Source: Pisolithus tinctorius
Taxonomy: Eukaryota > Basidiomycota > Agaricomycetes > Boletales > Pisolithaceae
Assembly (NCBI GenBank): GCA_024663395.1
Contig: JANFAH010000011.1
Coordinates: 744,001 to 808,000, forward strand
DNA length: 64,000 nt
Reading direction: 5' to 3'
Below the pieces are notes generated by a model that was given only the letters and a program-made list of their open reading frames with translations, was not told the DNA's origin and did no database searches. Of this stretch, positions 1 to 12,138 are shown piece after piece (within the stretch, counting starts at the first letter, position 1; each line of letters opens with the position of its first letter). The position numbers and the translations under genes were made by a program.

Positions 1-63
1 AATGGGAGCATAAGTGATCACATCTCCCACCATTTCATCCTCTCAGCAAAGTTAACAAAAACT

Positions 64-621
64 TCATGAATGGGGCTCTGACAGAGGAGGAGGAGAAGGG
101 GGGACATCTTCTGCTGGATCTTGCAGTAAGAAGGCAAGATGCATGTCATACTCATCATGAATGTGATCAGGGAGGCTGGAGAACAGTAGACTATGCTGCA
201 GCTGTTGCAATGTGGGAAGAATGATGGACGAGACTGGAATAAAGACAGTGCAGGGAGCAGGGAGGAATGATCCATATGCTTCATCAACTGGGGAGACCAA
301 AACAACCACATAAGACCTCTCTAACCAAGTGACAGACCTGAAGCGAACAAAGAATGTCCTTCTGGAAGTCATACTGACAAGGAGAACATGCTGACCAAGC
401 TGCATGGGATGAGATGGGGCTGACAATGACAGGATGAACCAGGGGGCTTCAGGACAGAAGCTGGTGGGAACACCTGGAAGATATATGTAGCCACTGTCTC
501 TGGCAAATGAGACAAGTGAGATGATCAATGAAGAGGTGGCCATGATTGATGGACTTAGCAAAATGAGTGTCTGATGGATGGAGTGCTGTAGAAATGCATA
601 GGGTGTGAGGATCCTCTCCAA
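64..621 (-). pseudogene. Decayed fragment of an unidentified protein family
   Basis: A 185-codon open stretch on the minus strand has protein-like composition, with stretches such as GYIYLPGVPTSFCPEAPWF and RRTFFVRFRSVTWLERSYVV. I do not recognise the family; it resembles proteins seen in many copies in mushroom genomes, but that is an impression, not a match. The reading frame is open although the surrounding DNA is CpG-depleted, and no introns or a convincing start are visible. It is probably a fragment of a repeated gene rather than a working gene. Confidence 0.3.
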
Positions 622-1446
622 ATTTGGAAGGTGGAATTGTGTGGCTGAGCACTTTAAGTGAGTGTGAGAACAGAGTCAATATCTTTGGAAATGGTGGAGA
701 TATGACAAAAACCAGAATGCTGTACATGGGTGCTAAAAACCTTTAATGCATGCTTAACTCGCTCCCTCTTTTCTCTTTAGCACTGACAACTCATTCTTGT
801 GCAAAGGATGACTGTTAATGTCTGGCAGTCTTTCTATGCATGAGGCCTTTAGTCTTCATCTGCATGCATGGGCATTGTGCACAACTTGTCAATGAGTTAG
901 GCAGAGTCAGCTGTAACCATGTCCACAACACCTTTGGTGTGTGACACCATCCCCCTATGTACATCACTACATTGCCTCTGACCTATGTATCTTGTTCATG
1001 TAAATAAATATGGTGCATGACAATGGAGCATGTCACATGATATTGCCATCTGTGCTGCTGTGGCTGTGTGCTCCATCATCATGGCTGCTTGCAGCTGCAC
1101 TTGTGGTTCAATCATTCTCACATAACCATGGACATCATCAGGTTTACAAACCACTGGGGCCATGTGCGTCTAGAAATACTTTAAAGGTATGTCTGTATCA
1201 TGCATGTCTATCCAGTGTGGATGTTCTCTGTTTATGGGTGCCAAACAGCCATGTGTCGGGTGATTGATGTGTAAGGGGTACCCCTCGTGTGATATGGCCT
1301 GCATCTCCTTTCTTGGCTGTGACTTCAAACTACACAGACTTCACTGCACTTGCCATCTGACTGACAACCATCTGCCTGCTGTTAGGTTGTGGTGTTCACA
1401 CTCATTTATACATTGCCATCATTGATCATGTCCTGTACAGTTCATC

Positions 1447-1794
1447 ATGACCTCCCTCAAAGGCAACGTGGACAATGCCACTCATTATGAAGTTTGGGGT
1501 TTCTTGTCTGGCCCCACATCAGGCCCCTGCCATTTGAATATTCATGTGTCTGGAAATGATAACATCTGGATCTCTGGTACTCAGTACCTCTTTGCTGCCA
1601 ACATTGATGTCACCATGACTTGCATGGAGGTCGGTGGCAGGCTTTACATCGTATTTTTTGATCTTGCATGTCATCAGAGCAAGTGTCAAAATGTGTCCTA
1701 TGTGTTTGTCAGAGTGTGGCCTGCTCATTTGATGCTGGTAAACATCTGTGCAGAGGGCGACCTGCAGGACATATTGCAGGTCCTTTTAGTGTAG
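1447..1794 (+). pseudogene. Open fragment in decayed repeat, unknown
   Basis: A 115-codon open frame in CpG-poor DNA. Composition is plausible for a globular protein (for example YEVWGFLSGPTSG), but I see no motif or recognisable domain. It lies in the same orientation as the fragment at 2,425-3,045 and may be another part of the same decayed copy. Confidence 0.15.
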
Positions 1795-2424
1795 GTCTTT
1801 CATCGCTGGCTGCAGTACGACCATGCTAATGACCCTTTTCAGGCTGGCAAGCCACTTCCTGGCCATTCATGGTACATTACCTTCCACAGAGTAGTCTTCC
1901 TGGTGGCTTTTATACAGTAATCTCTTCCATGGCAATAGACAACATGTCCTGTCTGCCTCTTCCCATGTATGGCACATGGTAAATGTCTACTGCCCCTCAA
2001 ATGAGTCAAGTGGGGCATAGGGGTGCCCCTTAGACCCCTTATTGTCTGAGGCATATATTGAGTGGTGGTGCAGGTATGTTTCTCCCAACACTCCTGCCAA
2101 TGATGAATTCTCTGCCACTCGAGCTTAAATGACATATTCTTGGGTATAGTAACATTGCAGACATCTCTATGTTGGCTCAGACCTCTACTGCACTAAAGAA
2201 GATTGCTCAGGAATACATCCTCCACTGCCTGCATCTGATGACTATGCCATTTTTCAGCAATGCTGGGATGCTACTGAGTCTCCTGTGGTCATGTGATGCC
2301 ATCATGTCTGGGTCCTGCATGCTGCACATCCTGTTACCTGTGAACAAGACACCTTGGGTGCCAACTGGCCTTGATATATATGTCTCCTGTCATCAGTTGA
2401 CATACCTGTCAGTACTACTACAAT

Positions 2425-3045
2425 GTGAAGGTGGGTGGCTCAGACTTGGCATTGCATCAGAGCATCTCTCATGACCTGTGCACAGGCTATGACATTGTGC
2501 ACCACCAAACTGTGCATGCAGGGCCATACACCTCCTCCTCAATTCATTGTGTCATGTTGTTCTCCAACAACTGGCAGTTGATCGATGTCATTGTGTCCTC
2601 CACTGTCACAGCTGTGTTGCCGATTTTCAAATTTCACAGTACTGCTGTGATGAATTTCATCACCATGGACAACATCTTCTGTGCATATCTGTCACTGACC
2701 CTCAAGTTAATGTCTATGGTTAATGCTGGCCCCTTATACTTTGAGGCATTTGGCTTCAAGACAATGTGCACCCTCAAGAAGTATGCTGCACAGCATTTTC
2801 TTTTGGTGGCCTGCCATGAGATGCATGGTGTGTCAGGCCTTTGTAGGTCGATGCCTCGCTTGATTACAGACTGCCATGGGCTCTGGATTAATATTGGCCA
2901 AATGCATGGCATGTCCCTTTCACCTGCTGATATTTTTGAGAGCTTGGGTTTCATTGATTTGATCTGGCTTTTGGGTGGTTATGTGTGCAGTAGCATTTAT
3001 CCCTTTGTGCATGCTCAGTGTTTTCTGATCAAGGATGATTCATGA
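2425..3045 (+). pseudogene. Decayed fragment of an unidentified multicopy gene
   Basis: A 206-codon open frame whose middle includes FHSTAVMNFITMDN, followed by a stretch that reads like a folded domain. Similar wording occurs, from memory, in anonymous multicopy proteins of mushrooms, but I cannot name a function. The DNA is CpG-poor. Cys, Met and His are over-represented, as expected when CGN arginine codons decay to TGN and CAN. I take it to be a dead repeat-borne copy. Confidence 0.25.
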
Positions 3046-3189
3046 GTCTCACCTACTTGTCTGCTTGTAAGTGGTTGCTGATTTGGCTTAGGCATGAACT
3101 TCTTGGTCATCAGTTCCTTGGTAGTGAGGAGACTGTGTAGGTGTGGATTAACTGCTGTCATTAGGGTGGAATGTATTTGTACTACATCA

Positions 3190-3501
3190 TCATGCATGTG
3201 GGCCATGATATTGGTACTTGAATCTATTGGTTGTACTTCTCTTTTGTGTGGTGCATGCCACAGGGGCACTGCTCTGGTGCAGTAAACAAGCCAGCAGTGC
3301 CGGCCATGTTCTAGTGATGACTGTATGGTCATTGTCCCCCAGCTCATAGTACACAAACCACAACCTCATAGTAGCATTGCTATTATAGGTGTCCCAGAAC
3401 TGGAGGTATCCAGCAGGTATGTCAAGTGGATCTCCATCCTTCCACCACAGAGCTTTATCATATTGAAAGTAGGAATGGACTTGTTTGCAGTGGATGAGCA
3501 C
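3190..3501 (-). pseudogene. Post-chromodomain frame of the outer Ty3 element
   Basis: This minus-strand frame contains ALWWKDGDPLDIPAGYLQFW, closely matching the plus-strand frame at about 14,395-14,480 of the inner element. The match places it downstream of the chromodomain in both copies and shows that the two elements share a coding region there. The function is unknown. The frame runs out at about 3,190, where similarity to the inner element also fades. Confidence 0.55.
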
Positions 3502-3827
3502 TCACCCTTCAGGGTTTCCTGAGCCCAAGTTATCCCAGATGACAAAGAAATCTGGGTTAATCTGCTCGATTAGGTTATTCTCAGCAGCATCTGACATGCT
3601 GGTCATATAGGGTGACTGTGCATCAGGTAAGTGGTTGATAGCTAGACTCTGGAGTTCACTGACCACTGCAGATAGTGTGTGCTGCAGTGTAGCTAGGGTG
3701 TCTGTGCTCAGAGTCTGCTGCCTAGAAAGTCAAATAATCAGGGGGGGAGTATGCAACCAACATCATAGATTATTCTGGCAATGGGCTGAATTTATGGTTA
3801 GCTCAGTGAAGGTGAGGGCTATGCCTA

Positions 3828-4784
3828 TCAGCGGCAGGTCTGGCTTGTCTGTCTGACCTTTTGACAGTGACTGTTGTGCCCACAGTTATTATGCCTAGGA
3901 TTATGGAATACATGCAAGTGGGTATGATAGTCAGTGTGAAGATGGGCCTGATGAGAGTGGTTCTGGTAGTGGCACAGGGTCTTGGGTGGACAAGCAGGAG
4001 AATGATGGTGATGGGTAGTAGGACAAGGTGGATGGCTGGTGTGAGGACAGGCATTAACATGGTGGTTCTGTGGTTGAGGGGGCCTAGTCCAAGGGGAACC
4101 TTGGTATGTGGGTTGAGTTTTACAATTGGGATGTGGGCAGCTTAAATGGGCCCTGCAGATGTGCAGTGCCAAGTGTCCCAAGAACACCTGGGGGTCATTG
4201 TCCAATGAGCCCCCATTGCCTGTGTCCCTCAATTTCTCAATCCCATCAACTCCAGTGGCTTTGAAATAATTGGTAAGAGCTTTTAAGTGTGCAATCTCAT
4301 CATATGGTAACCACATTTGGTCCCCAGCTGTCCACTGGACTTCAAACATTGCATCTGAGAAACTGCCACAGCATCTAACTATCCAATTGACAGCCCATTT
4401 GCAGTTTGTTCCCCTGAACTCAGCAATTTGGTTGTCCATTTGGCCAGGGAACTTATGGTCATTATTAGGTATGTGCACTCTCAGCAGCAATGAATGAAAG
4501 ATGTCATGTATACCTCTCCATTTCAGAGAATCCAGTAGCTCAACACAGAATGAGTTATTCCAGAAGTCCTCTGAGATGTGGTAGGGCCCAATGAATTTCA
4601 GTATGAGTTTCCTTGACATTCCCTTTGACAGGCTAATATTCTTCATAGAGATGTACACAAGATCACCTTTGACGAAAGGACAAGTGCAGCACTTTTTATT
4701 AGTGCCTGTCATTTGCTTAATGCATGCTTTCAGGATGGCATCATGAGCATCCAATAAGGTGAGTTTCATTTTATTAGCAAACAC
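3828..4784 (-). pseudogene. Integrase C-terminus with chromodomain, outer Ty3 element
   Basis: A 318-codon minus-strand frame begins in the integrase C-terminal region (FANKMKLTLLDAHDAILKA), continues through the GPYHISEDFWNNSFCVELLD segment typical of Ty3 integrases, and reaches a chromodomain around WAVNWIVRCCGSFSDAMFEV with QWTAGDQMWLPYDEI. Chromodomains on chromoviral integrases direct insertion into heterochromatin. The upstream part of the same integrase lies at 15,486-16,542, on the far side of the inner element. The C-terminal tail is rich in His, Pro and Thr and is probably disordered or decayed. Confidence 0.75.
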
Positions 4785-4817
4785 TCTTACACTCAGATAC
4801 TCATCTTTTGTAGGAGC

Positions 4818-4822
4818 ATCCC
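4818..4822. repeat. Target-site duplication, left copy
   Basis: ATCCC immediately precedes the 5' LTR of the inner Ty3 element and is repeated immediately after the 3' LTR at 15,481-15,485. Five-base duplications are normal for Ty3 integrases. Confidence 0.9.
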
Positions 4823-5111
4823 TGTAAGGACTCGGTCTGACACTGTTGACTGAATGTTCAGATGGTGAATTCTCTATGACAGTCTTACTTAACTTCTCAT
4901 GTGTTTCTTGATCCTACTTTACCCATAGCAGTACTCTGACATATTTCGTGCCTGTTCCCTAGCCTATAAAATGGCCTATGTAGCATACTGTATGGGGACT
5001 CTCTTTTCTACTTCAAATCAAACAGACCTTTCACTCTGGAAATGAGTAATATTTAAGAAGAATCCTGGTGTGGTGTCATTGCAAGTCTTATAACTTCGCA
5101 TCACCATTACA
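4823..5111 (+). repeat. 5' LTR of inner Ty3 element
   Basis: Begins TGTAAGGACT and ends ACCATTACA, giving the TG...CA ends of retroviral LTRs. It contains a TATA box (TATAAAAT at 4,965-4,972), so transcription should start a little downstream. It aligns over its full length with 15,192-15,480 and, more distantly, with the outer element's LTR at 21,133-21,418 read on the minus strand. Confidence 0.92.
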
Positions 5112-5246
5112 TATTTTTTTCCTGTCCCAAACAGTCAAAAGAAAACTTGAACTCTAAACAAACCCCTTCAATACCTTCTCAACCATCTGCAGGCTGATCC
5201 CCTGTCAACACTCAAGTAAGTATCTGAAAACACTTAACAAAAAGAA

Positions 5247-6539
5247 ATGGTTAATACCTGTTCTACTGCACACCAAGGCACCTGCACTCAAGCTTCATCC
5301 CTACCCCAAAGCCCAACAACTCAGCCTGGCACTGAGATCATTGGTGTGTCCCCTCTACTGAAGCTGACCCCACTCAGGAGTCAGTACTCTACCCCAATTG
5401 AAAAACCCGCCACTAGTAACATCCAGAGTTATAGTGATGTGGTAAGGTCTGGCTCGAGGAGCCCTAGTCTGGTGCCCCAAGGTGCTACTGTTGACATTCC
5501 CGGCTTGAGGACTAGCTTGCTGGTGTATCCCAGTGACATTGGAGTCCCAGAGGCCTCACAGGCTTGTACTGTTAGAGTCCTAGTAGCAACTCATAGTACA
5601 AATAATGTCTTACCTGATAATGTCCACTGTGACTCTTTATCCATCTTCCCAACGAGTGATATGGAAGCAGAGCAGAACAACTGGACAGAGGTGGTGCATA
5701 AGAAGTTGCATGAGTGATGAGCCCACAGCATGTTAAGGCCAGACCAGACAAATGCTGTCCAAAGGGTGGAATGGCAACTGACCCTGGATGAATGAGAGAA
5801 AATCTGGAGGAGGTCATTGTTGATGATGAGAGATAACCCTGAAGTGACATCGTCAGAAAGTGATGAGCCCTCCGCTAAGGGTGAATGCAAGGGAAAGGGA
5901 CCCAATCCTAGGAACTGGGGGAACCTGAAACTTAGTGAGAATGAGATAGACCCAGATGCACAACACACAGCCCTTGCATCATGGAATGCTGCTAATAGAT
6001 TGGCAAATGAGAGCGATGGTGACCAGCCTGGACCATCAAAGGGGAACAATCCAGAAAGCACCACACAACCAACTGAGGATGAACTCCCAGAACCACATGG
6101 TGGGGAAGATGAGCAGATCCCTAAGAGGAGTAAGCTAAAGCATTCGAAGAAAAACAAGAGGAGGGTGACCAAACCCTCGAGGGAACCTCCAAACCCAATA
6201 AAGGAGATGGTTGATAAAGTCGTCCATCAAGATCACAAGAGGCATGAATGACAGAAAACGCCGAGGGCTATGGAGCCTGTAAAACAAATCAATCCAAAGA
6301 GCTACATTGGACTCACCTTTAAGTGCCTTGAAAAGGATGAGAAGCACTCCAAAAGATCCAAAAATAAAAGGAAGGCAAAGCACACCTCAGATTCATCAAG
6401 TGATGACAATACCAGCTCATCCGAGTCTGCATCTACCATGAGCGAGAGCTCGAGTGATGACTCCATATCGTCAAACTCTGGTAGTGATTGTTATGCTCGA
6501 CCGAAGTCAAGACGTAGGGAGAGCTTAAATGCAGACTAA
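5247..6539 (+). pseudogene. gag N-terminal region, inner element
   Basis: The reading frame starts with MVNTCSTAHQG, matched by the outer element's gag start at 20,999 on the minus strand. Open stretches at 5,247-5,717, 5,817-6,251 and 6,270-6,539 correspond to successive parts of the outer copy, including GPNPRNWGNLKLSENEIDPD and AMEPVKQINPKSYIGLTFKC. The end is Ser/Asp rich. Stops and frame changes separate the pieces. This part of Gag is likely a disordered N-terminal extension before the capsid-like core. Confidence 0.65.
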
Positions 6540-7090
6540 GGTTTCTACTGAGCAACAGCTGCAGTAACCTCTGTAAACGACAGAGGATTTAGGGCAACGC
6601 CGGTAAGAGTGGTCCTTGTTAGGGACACTGAGGGCGAAGTTCTGAGAACGCTGTGTATGATTGAGCAGCTCAAGTCTGGGTTTCCAGGACTTGAGCTGGC
6701 AGTCTAAATACTACACAAAGATGGACCATGAGGTGTCCGCATGTAACAAGGTAACTACGCCATTGGTTGAACAATGGCAACACATGTCCTAAGCATGTAA
6801 TGAGCTAGTAATGCCAGTGGTGGGAATAGAGAGCCATCGGATCAGAGAGAAGACGGCTCTAAAAGGAAATCAAGTCCAACAGATCAAAAGCAAGGTAAAC
6901 GTACAGCAGAAAAGGAAAAGCCAGGGGTGAAACGTAACAGTGATCCATCCAGCTCTTCTGGCATAAGCAATGACAATTCTTCTTCAACAACCAGCAAATC
7001 ACCGTCAAGCTCAGGTGGGTCATCGAGCAGCTCGAGCCACCAATGTGGCAGACCTTGACGCCATAAGGGTGGTAAAGGAAAGAAATGCAA
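6540..7090 (+). other. gag-internal segment without open frame
   Basis: Between the Ser-rich end of the gag N-terminal part and the capsid-like core, the first 300 bases have no counterpart that I can find in the outer copy and have multiple stops. A second Ser/Lys-rich stretch then follows at about 6,850-7,050. This could be a small insertion or a duplicated linker; I see no terminal repeats. Confidence 0.35.
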
Positions 7091-7099
7091 GTCTAAGAA

Positions 7100-8447
7100 G
7101 TATTCGAAAACACATCGCAAGATGACTCTTAAACCCATCCCACCGAATAAATATGACAGGTCTGACGACATACATGCCTTTCAACAGTTTGTGACCAAAG
7201 GGGCCATGTACATTACAGATGGCTGAGTCGAGCCTAAGAAATGCACATTCATCCTATCCCACTACCTAACAGGCAAAGCACATGAGTTTTACATGCAGGA
7301 AGTCTTGGGAGACCCTTACAAGTGGAGGCTCTTGGATTTCTTTATGCAACTATTCAACTATTGTTTCCCCATTGATTTCCAAATGTGGCAAAGAGAGAAA
7401 CTGCAATCATGTTAGCAGAATTCTAAGATGGTAAAGAACTACTTGTACAAGCTCAACAAGCTATGGAACATGATCGGGGAGACTGATGAACACACAAAGG
7501 TCCACAAGTTCTGGTTGGGGCTCTGAAAGGAGCTCCAACAAGACCTATGGAAAGAGAAATTGAACCCAGAGATCTCATCGCTAAAGAAGATCTCAGCATC
7601 TGCAGAGATCCTTGAGATCACCCAAACTGTCACTGGTGACTATACTCACAGGTCTAAACAATGAAGGAGTAAACACCAGGCAGTGGGAAGCGCTGCAGTG
7701 GCACCAGAGAGTCCCAAACCTCAAAGGTCAGGACACAAGCAAAGACGTGAGAGGAAGAGGAAGTTTAAAAATGAGGGCTACCAAGAGGAAGCCACTATGC
7801 CTGATAACCTCAACCAGGGAGGGAAATGCACCAGATGTCAGGACAGGTGGAAGCATGATGTCCCAAAACTGAGCAAAGAGGAGCAAGAACGACATAAGGC
7901 AGAGGGCCTGTGTTTCATCTGCCATAAGTTGGGACACTTCTCAAGGAACTGCCCCGATCATCAGGTCGTGTCCAATGCCAGCAAGTCTTCAGGTGTAACA
8001 AGCTTTGGTGTGGGCATTGACTTCGGAGATATTGAGTGCCAACATCAATTGGCAGCTTCGTCTAGGCACAGCCCTGATGTATCCTTGAACTTCATTCAGG
8101 CCCGAGGGCCTACAATTTCAGAAGATGGGGACATTCCTGACAAGGACCTCCCAGATCTGGAAAGCATCCCTGACGATGAAGATTACAGGACTAGCAATAG
8201 TGTCACTTCCGGAGAGGAAGACCCGAATGAAGGAATGCATATCTATGCCTATAGGAGCAACCAGGTCCATGGAATCTGGCAGGCAGGTACAAAACTAGGG
8301 CACCCTCTGGAGGACAGGGCCATAGAATGGCTATCTGGGATCTGCTACCCTGGTGATGACCTGAACTTGTTGCACACTTATATGGACTCCCAATTTCTTG
8401 TCTATGATCTGATGGATGGCCGACACATGATTGTGGAAAGTGAATGA
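7100..8447 (+). pseudogene. gag capsid-like core with CCHC zinc knuckle
   Basis: The segment starting near PIPPNKYDRSD corresponds to the Ty3 Gag capsid domain and aligns with minus-strand 19,446-19,003 of the outer element (GKAHEFYMQEVLGDPYKWRL). A zinc knuckle CFICHKLGHFSRNC (spacing C-x2-C-x4-H-x4-C) sits at about 7,910-7,960 and would bind genomic RNA. Several in-frame stops interrupt the core before 7,683. After that the frame is open to the TGA at 8,445-8,447. Confidence 0.8.
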
Positions 8448-8564
8448 GATGTATTAGGCCCAGGAGATGAGATTACAGTTGAAATGCACCTGCTAATGAA
8501 CCCTGCTTTCTGACTTGATAGTTGGTACTGGTTTTGAAAGGGAGAATGTGCTGGTATCCCGAAG

Positions 8565-9626
8565 GTGGAACTGAGAAGCCAAGAACATGCACAGACCTGG
8601 AGATTGAACCCCATGGGGCATCCTATTGAGGATTGCATTATCGCTAAGCTCAAGGAGCATAGTCTTCAAATTCTGGAAGGGGGAAACTCAGGATGGTTTG
8701 TGTGTGTTAGGGAAGATAAGATGACCATCAATGTACTTGACTATCACCTGGTGGTCTGCCTGGTCCTCTCACTGGAGAGGGTCTCTAGACTGGACTTCGA
8801 CGTCATGCATTGGCATGCTAAGAGGCTGTTCCACACGTGTGTAGCTTTCATGAGCAACAACCCCCTGGAGGATGACAACTCAGGAATCTGCACACTATTC
8901 AAGGGCGCTGGAAGCGATGAAACCAATGAGATGGCAAACCAGCTGGAAGACACACCATGTGGCATGATCCAACTGAACGGTGTAAAATTCCATGAGGAGG
9001 ATAAACTAACCCTACAGAGGAACTCCTCGATAGCCAAAGATTTCACATGAAAGATACCAAAGCCTCTGGTGGTCATCATGCATGTGAACAGCCACCCAGC
9101 GCACGCACTGATTGATACAGGATCACTGGCTGATTTCATGTCAGTAATGCTTGCAGAGCAACTGAAAGTGAAACATATCTTGCTTGAAAAGCCACTCACC
9201 ATTCAGGGCTTGCAATCTAAGGTGAACTTCAGCACTAAGGCCCACTTCCAATACCAAGGGATTGACTGTGAACAATACTTTGATGTCATGAACTTGCAGA
9301 ACTATGATCTAATCCTAGGGACACCATTCCTCTATCAGCACAAGGTAATGGTAGGGTTACACTCTCCTAGAGTCATTGTAGGAAGTGTTATGCCCACCAA
9401 AATGAAGGGAGCGCAGGTCTTGCCCCTGGAATCACGTGCAACAGACATTTACCACGAGAACCTTGAAAAGGCGAGGAAGTACTTACAGGAATTAGCGAAG
9501 CCTCTATGCTCCCAAGTAGGAGCGACAGCCCTTCCCCTGTTCCGAGCCATAAATCACGAGATCCCACTGATAGACAAAAAGAAAGTATATCCTTGGTGGC
9601 CATCTAGATGTCCAGAGGCATTATGA
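8565..9626 (+). pseudogene. pol: aspartic protease region of inner element
   Basis: The retroviral-type aspartic protease active site ALIDTGS is at about 9,105-9,125, followed by the family's SLADFMSVMLAEQL and the NYDLILGTPFLYQHK flap-distal segment. The upstream frame (8,565-9,047) is a Gag-Pol linker of unknown structure. TGA codons at 9,048-9,050 and 9,624-9,626 fall where this family has arginine, so they probably derive from CGA. The copy is inactive. Confidence 0.8.
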
Positions 9627-11763
9627 CCTCTTTGGGCAGAAAAGAAAAATGCTTACTTGAAAACTGGCCACTGGGAACTAACCGCAGCAAGGAATACTTG
9701 CCCAATGTTGCTGATACCAAAGGCAGGGAACCCTCCACAACTATGTGTGGTGGTCGATCTGCATGAGCAAAACAAAAACACATGTAAGTTATCATCCCTG
9801 ATGCCTGATATGGATGGCATCCTACGATGTGTGGCCAAAAAGCCATATAGGTCGATTATTGATGGGGCCAACACTGTAGGAAAAGTCCAAGTAGCTGTAT
9901 AATACGAGCTAGATGGCTTAGATAACAACAATAAAACAATGAAGGGAATGAATTGTTCATCCCAAGGGATTCTGGACTGTTGGGACTAGAAGGTGAGACC
10001 CAGCACTTTGTAGTGGTAGTGATTTGTGATGTGTGTGGTGTAGTCTGCAGAGTAGTACTGGCAATGTGAGCGGTGTGAACAGTATACATAGTTCGTGCAC
10101 GGCAGTATGCAAGATGTGCAGTGTGGACAAAGTGGAAAAGAAACTCGTGGTGACCTTCTGAGTGCCAAAAGGTATCATTCTGTACCTAAGTACAGGGCTT
10201 TATAGTCCAGGCAAACCTGGAACCTAAGTAAGACAGGGTACAGTAAAGGAAAGCCATGCGACAGTGCATACACAGAAGACAGGCCAAAACAGAGGTTGAG
10301 GGTATACTACAAGCACTAAGGAATAGAGACCATGATAAGAGAAAGAGTCCAAGGGAAAAAGCGACCGGAGCACAGCAGCTGTGGGTATAGCACTGCACGA
10401 GAGGGAGCGAGGGTATGGGAAGGTAGCACACGAACAATGGTGAACATGAGAGGGGAGTGGATGTAACAGTAGTCACAGAACGGCTAATAATAGGGGCTCA
10501 CACATCTAGGGAATGTGGATTCCTTACAATGTGTATGAGCAGATCTGGGTGATCCCCAAGCACATTGAGAGAACAGCTGTTATGACCCCAGATGGAAAAA
10601 TGGTCAGTCTTGTGGTCCAGCAAGGCGACTGTAATGCCCCAGTGACATACCAAGCCCTGATGAACCACATTTTTGGGGAATACATTGGAACTTTCATGGA
10701 CATATACTTGGATGATATAATCATCTATTCTGAAACCCTAGAGGATCACATTAGGCATGTCAAAATTGTACTTGAAATCCTCACACAGGAGAAACTTTAC
10801 CTGAGTGAGAAGAAACTTCACTTCTTGTGTGACGAAGTAAAGATCCTGGGTCACATTGTCACTAATGATGGAATAAAAATGGACCCTGAAAAGGTCAATC
10901 AGATCCTCAACTGGAAAGTCCCCACCAACCAGACATTATGCAAAGGATTTATCAGGTCAGTGGGCTACCTGGCTGATGACATTTACAAGGTCTGCGTACC
11001 TTTAGGTGTGCTCATGGAAGTGAGCACTGAAACCTGTCCCTTTCGGTGGACATTTACTGAGCAGTGAGCATTCAAAACAGTGAAACAATATGTTGCCACC
11101 TGTGCAAGTCACAGCCATGTTCCCTTAGAGTATGGGCCCAACCATGAATCCATCTGGGTTATGACAGATGCCTGTGGAAATGGGATAGGTGGAGTGATCG
11201 CACAAGGGAAAGACTGGAAATCTGCAAAGATAGCCACCTTCTACTCAGCAAAAATGTCATCAGCTCAACATAACTACCCCATTCATGAGCAAGAACTCCT
11301 TGCTGGGGTGGAAACGATGTTGAGGCACCAGGATATACTGCAGGGTGCTCACTTTACATGGGTTACTGACCATAAGAGTCTGACATACTTGCTGGAACAG
11401 AAAGACCTGTCCAGGAGACAGGCATGCTGGTTAGAAAAGCTGGCTGAGTTTGACTTTGATATCAAACATGTACCTGGCATCAATAACATCCTCCCAGATG
11501 CCCTCTCTCGAATGTATGAATTTGACATGCCAGGGACTATCCATGCACCAAGTGAATATCTGCATCATGACCTAGAGATTGAGGAGCCTGCCAATATGGA
11601 GGGATGTCACCCAATCATCAGTGCACCTTTGTATGTTGGCATTGAAGCGATGGCAATGTCCACCAGATCCCAAGCACAGGCAACAGTGAAACAACTGGAA
11701 GACACTTTGCCAGATGACTCCCCCAAGATGCCAAAGGCAGCAGGACCATCCTCTGTGTGCTGA
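9627..11763 (+). pseudogene. pol: reverse transcriptase and RNase H of inner element
   Basis: The fingers region (AARNTCPMLLIPKAGNPPQ, VVVDLHEQNKNT) runs to about 9,874, is broken by an insertion to about 10,528, then resumes with NVYEQIWVIPKH, QQGDCNAPVTYQALM and the catalytic YLDD at about 10,705-10,716. The RNase H domain follows (VMTDACGNGIGGVIAQG, FTWVTDHKSLTYLLEQ, DALSRMYEFD). A TGA at 11,065-11,067 replaces an expected Arg between the connection and RNase H. The acidic residues of RNase H are still visible. Confidence 0.88.
9875..10528. mobile_element. ~650-bp insertion in the reverse transcriptase
   Basis: The insert separates RSIIDGAN from VYEQIWV, which are adjacent in Ty3 reverse transcriptases. 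It begins TGTAGGAAAAG and ends TTCCTTACA, imperfect inverted ends compatible with a solo LTR or short non-autonomous element. It has no meaningful open frame. CpG appears more frequent in it than in the surrounding element. Flanking AACAC and AATGT could both derive from an AACGC target by CpG decay, which would give a 5-bp duplication; that step is inference. Confidence 0.6.
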
Positions 11764-12138
11764 TTGCGATTAGTGCTGAAACCTCCAGCGATGCCCTCTC
11801 CAGCGAGCATTGAGGGGCAACCTATGGAAAGGGAGCTGCCTGCTGCAATGAGCAGTGTGGAAAATGCACGTGAATGTACGGAGGATGCACCTACTCCACC
11901 CACTACCAAGAAGGCGACCATGCGTCATCATCATCCTCCTACACCACCCACAGAGACTGGCCGACCTGAAACAGGTATCGAGTTTGCTAGGAGAGTGAAG
12001 AATTGCTTTGTTCTTCTTGGCCCAGGCGAACAAAGGAAGGGGGATGAGGATGGTGAATGTCCCCCACCTGAGGACACACATGCTGTAAACATGATGCATG
12101 ACATGTGGATTCCTATGTCAGACATGGGGTGACTCATG

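Larger units (their letters stand above)
1..3050. repeat. CpG-poor decayed repeat DNA
   Basis: This stretch is rich in TG and CA and almost devoid of CG, unlike DNA beyond 22.3 kb. It holds partial open frames on both strands (listed separately) that read like degraded protein-coding copies, but no LTR, terminal repeat or transposase that I can recognise. It lies left of the outer Ty3 element and probably belongs to one or more older repeats hit by methylation-linked deamination. The remaining parts (about 720-1,440 and 1,800-2,420) show nothing I can assign. Confidence 0.6.
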
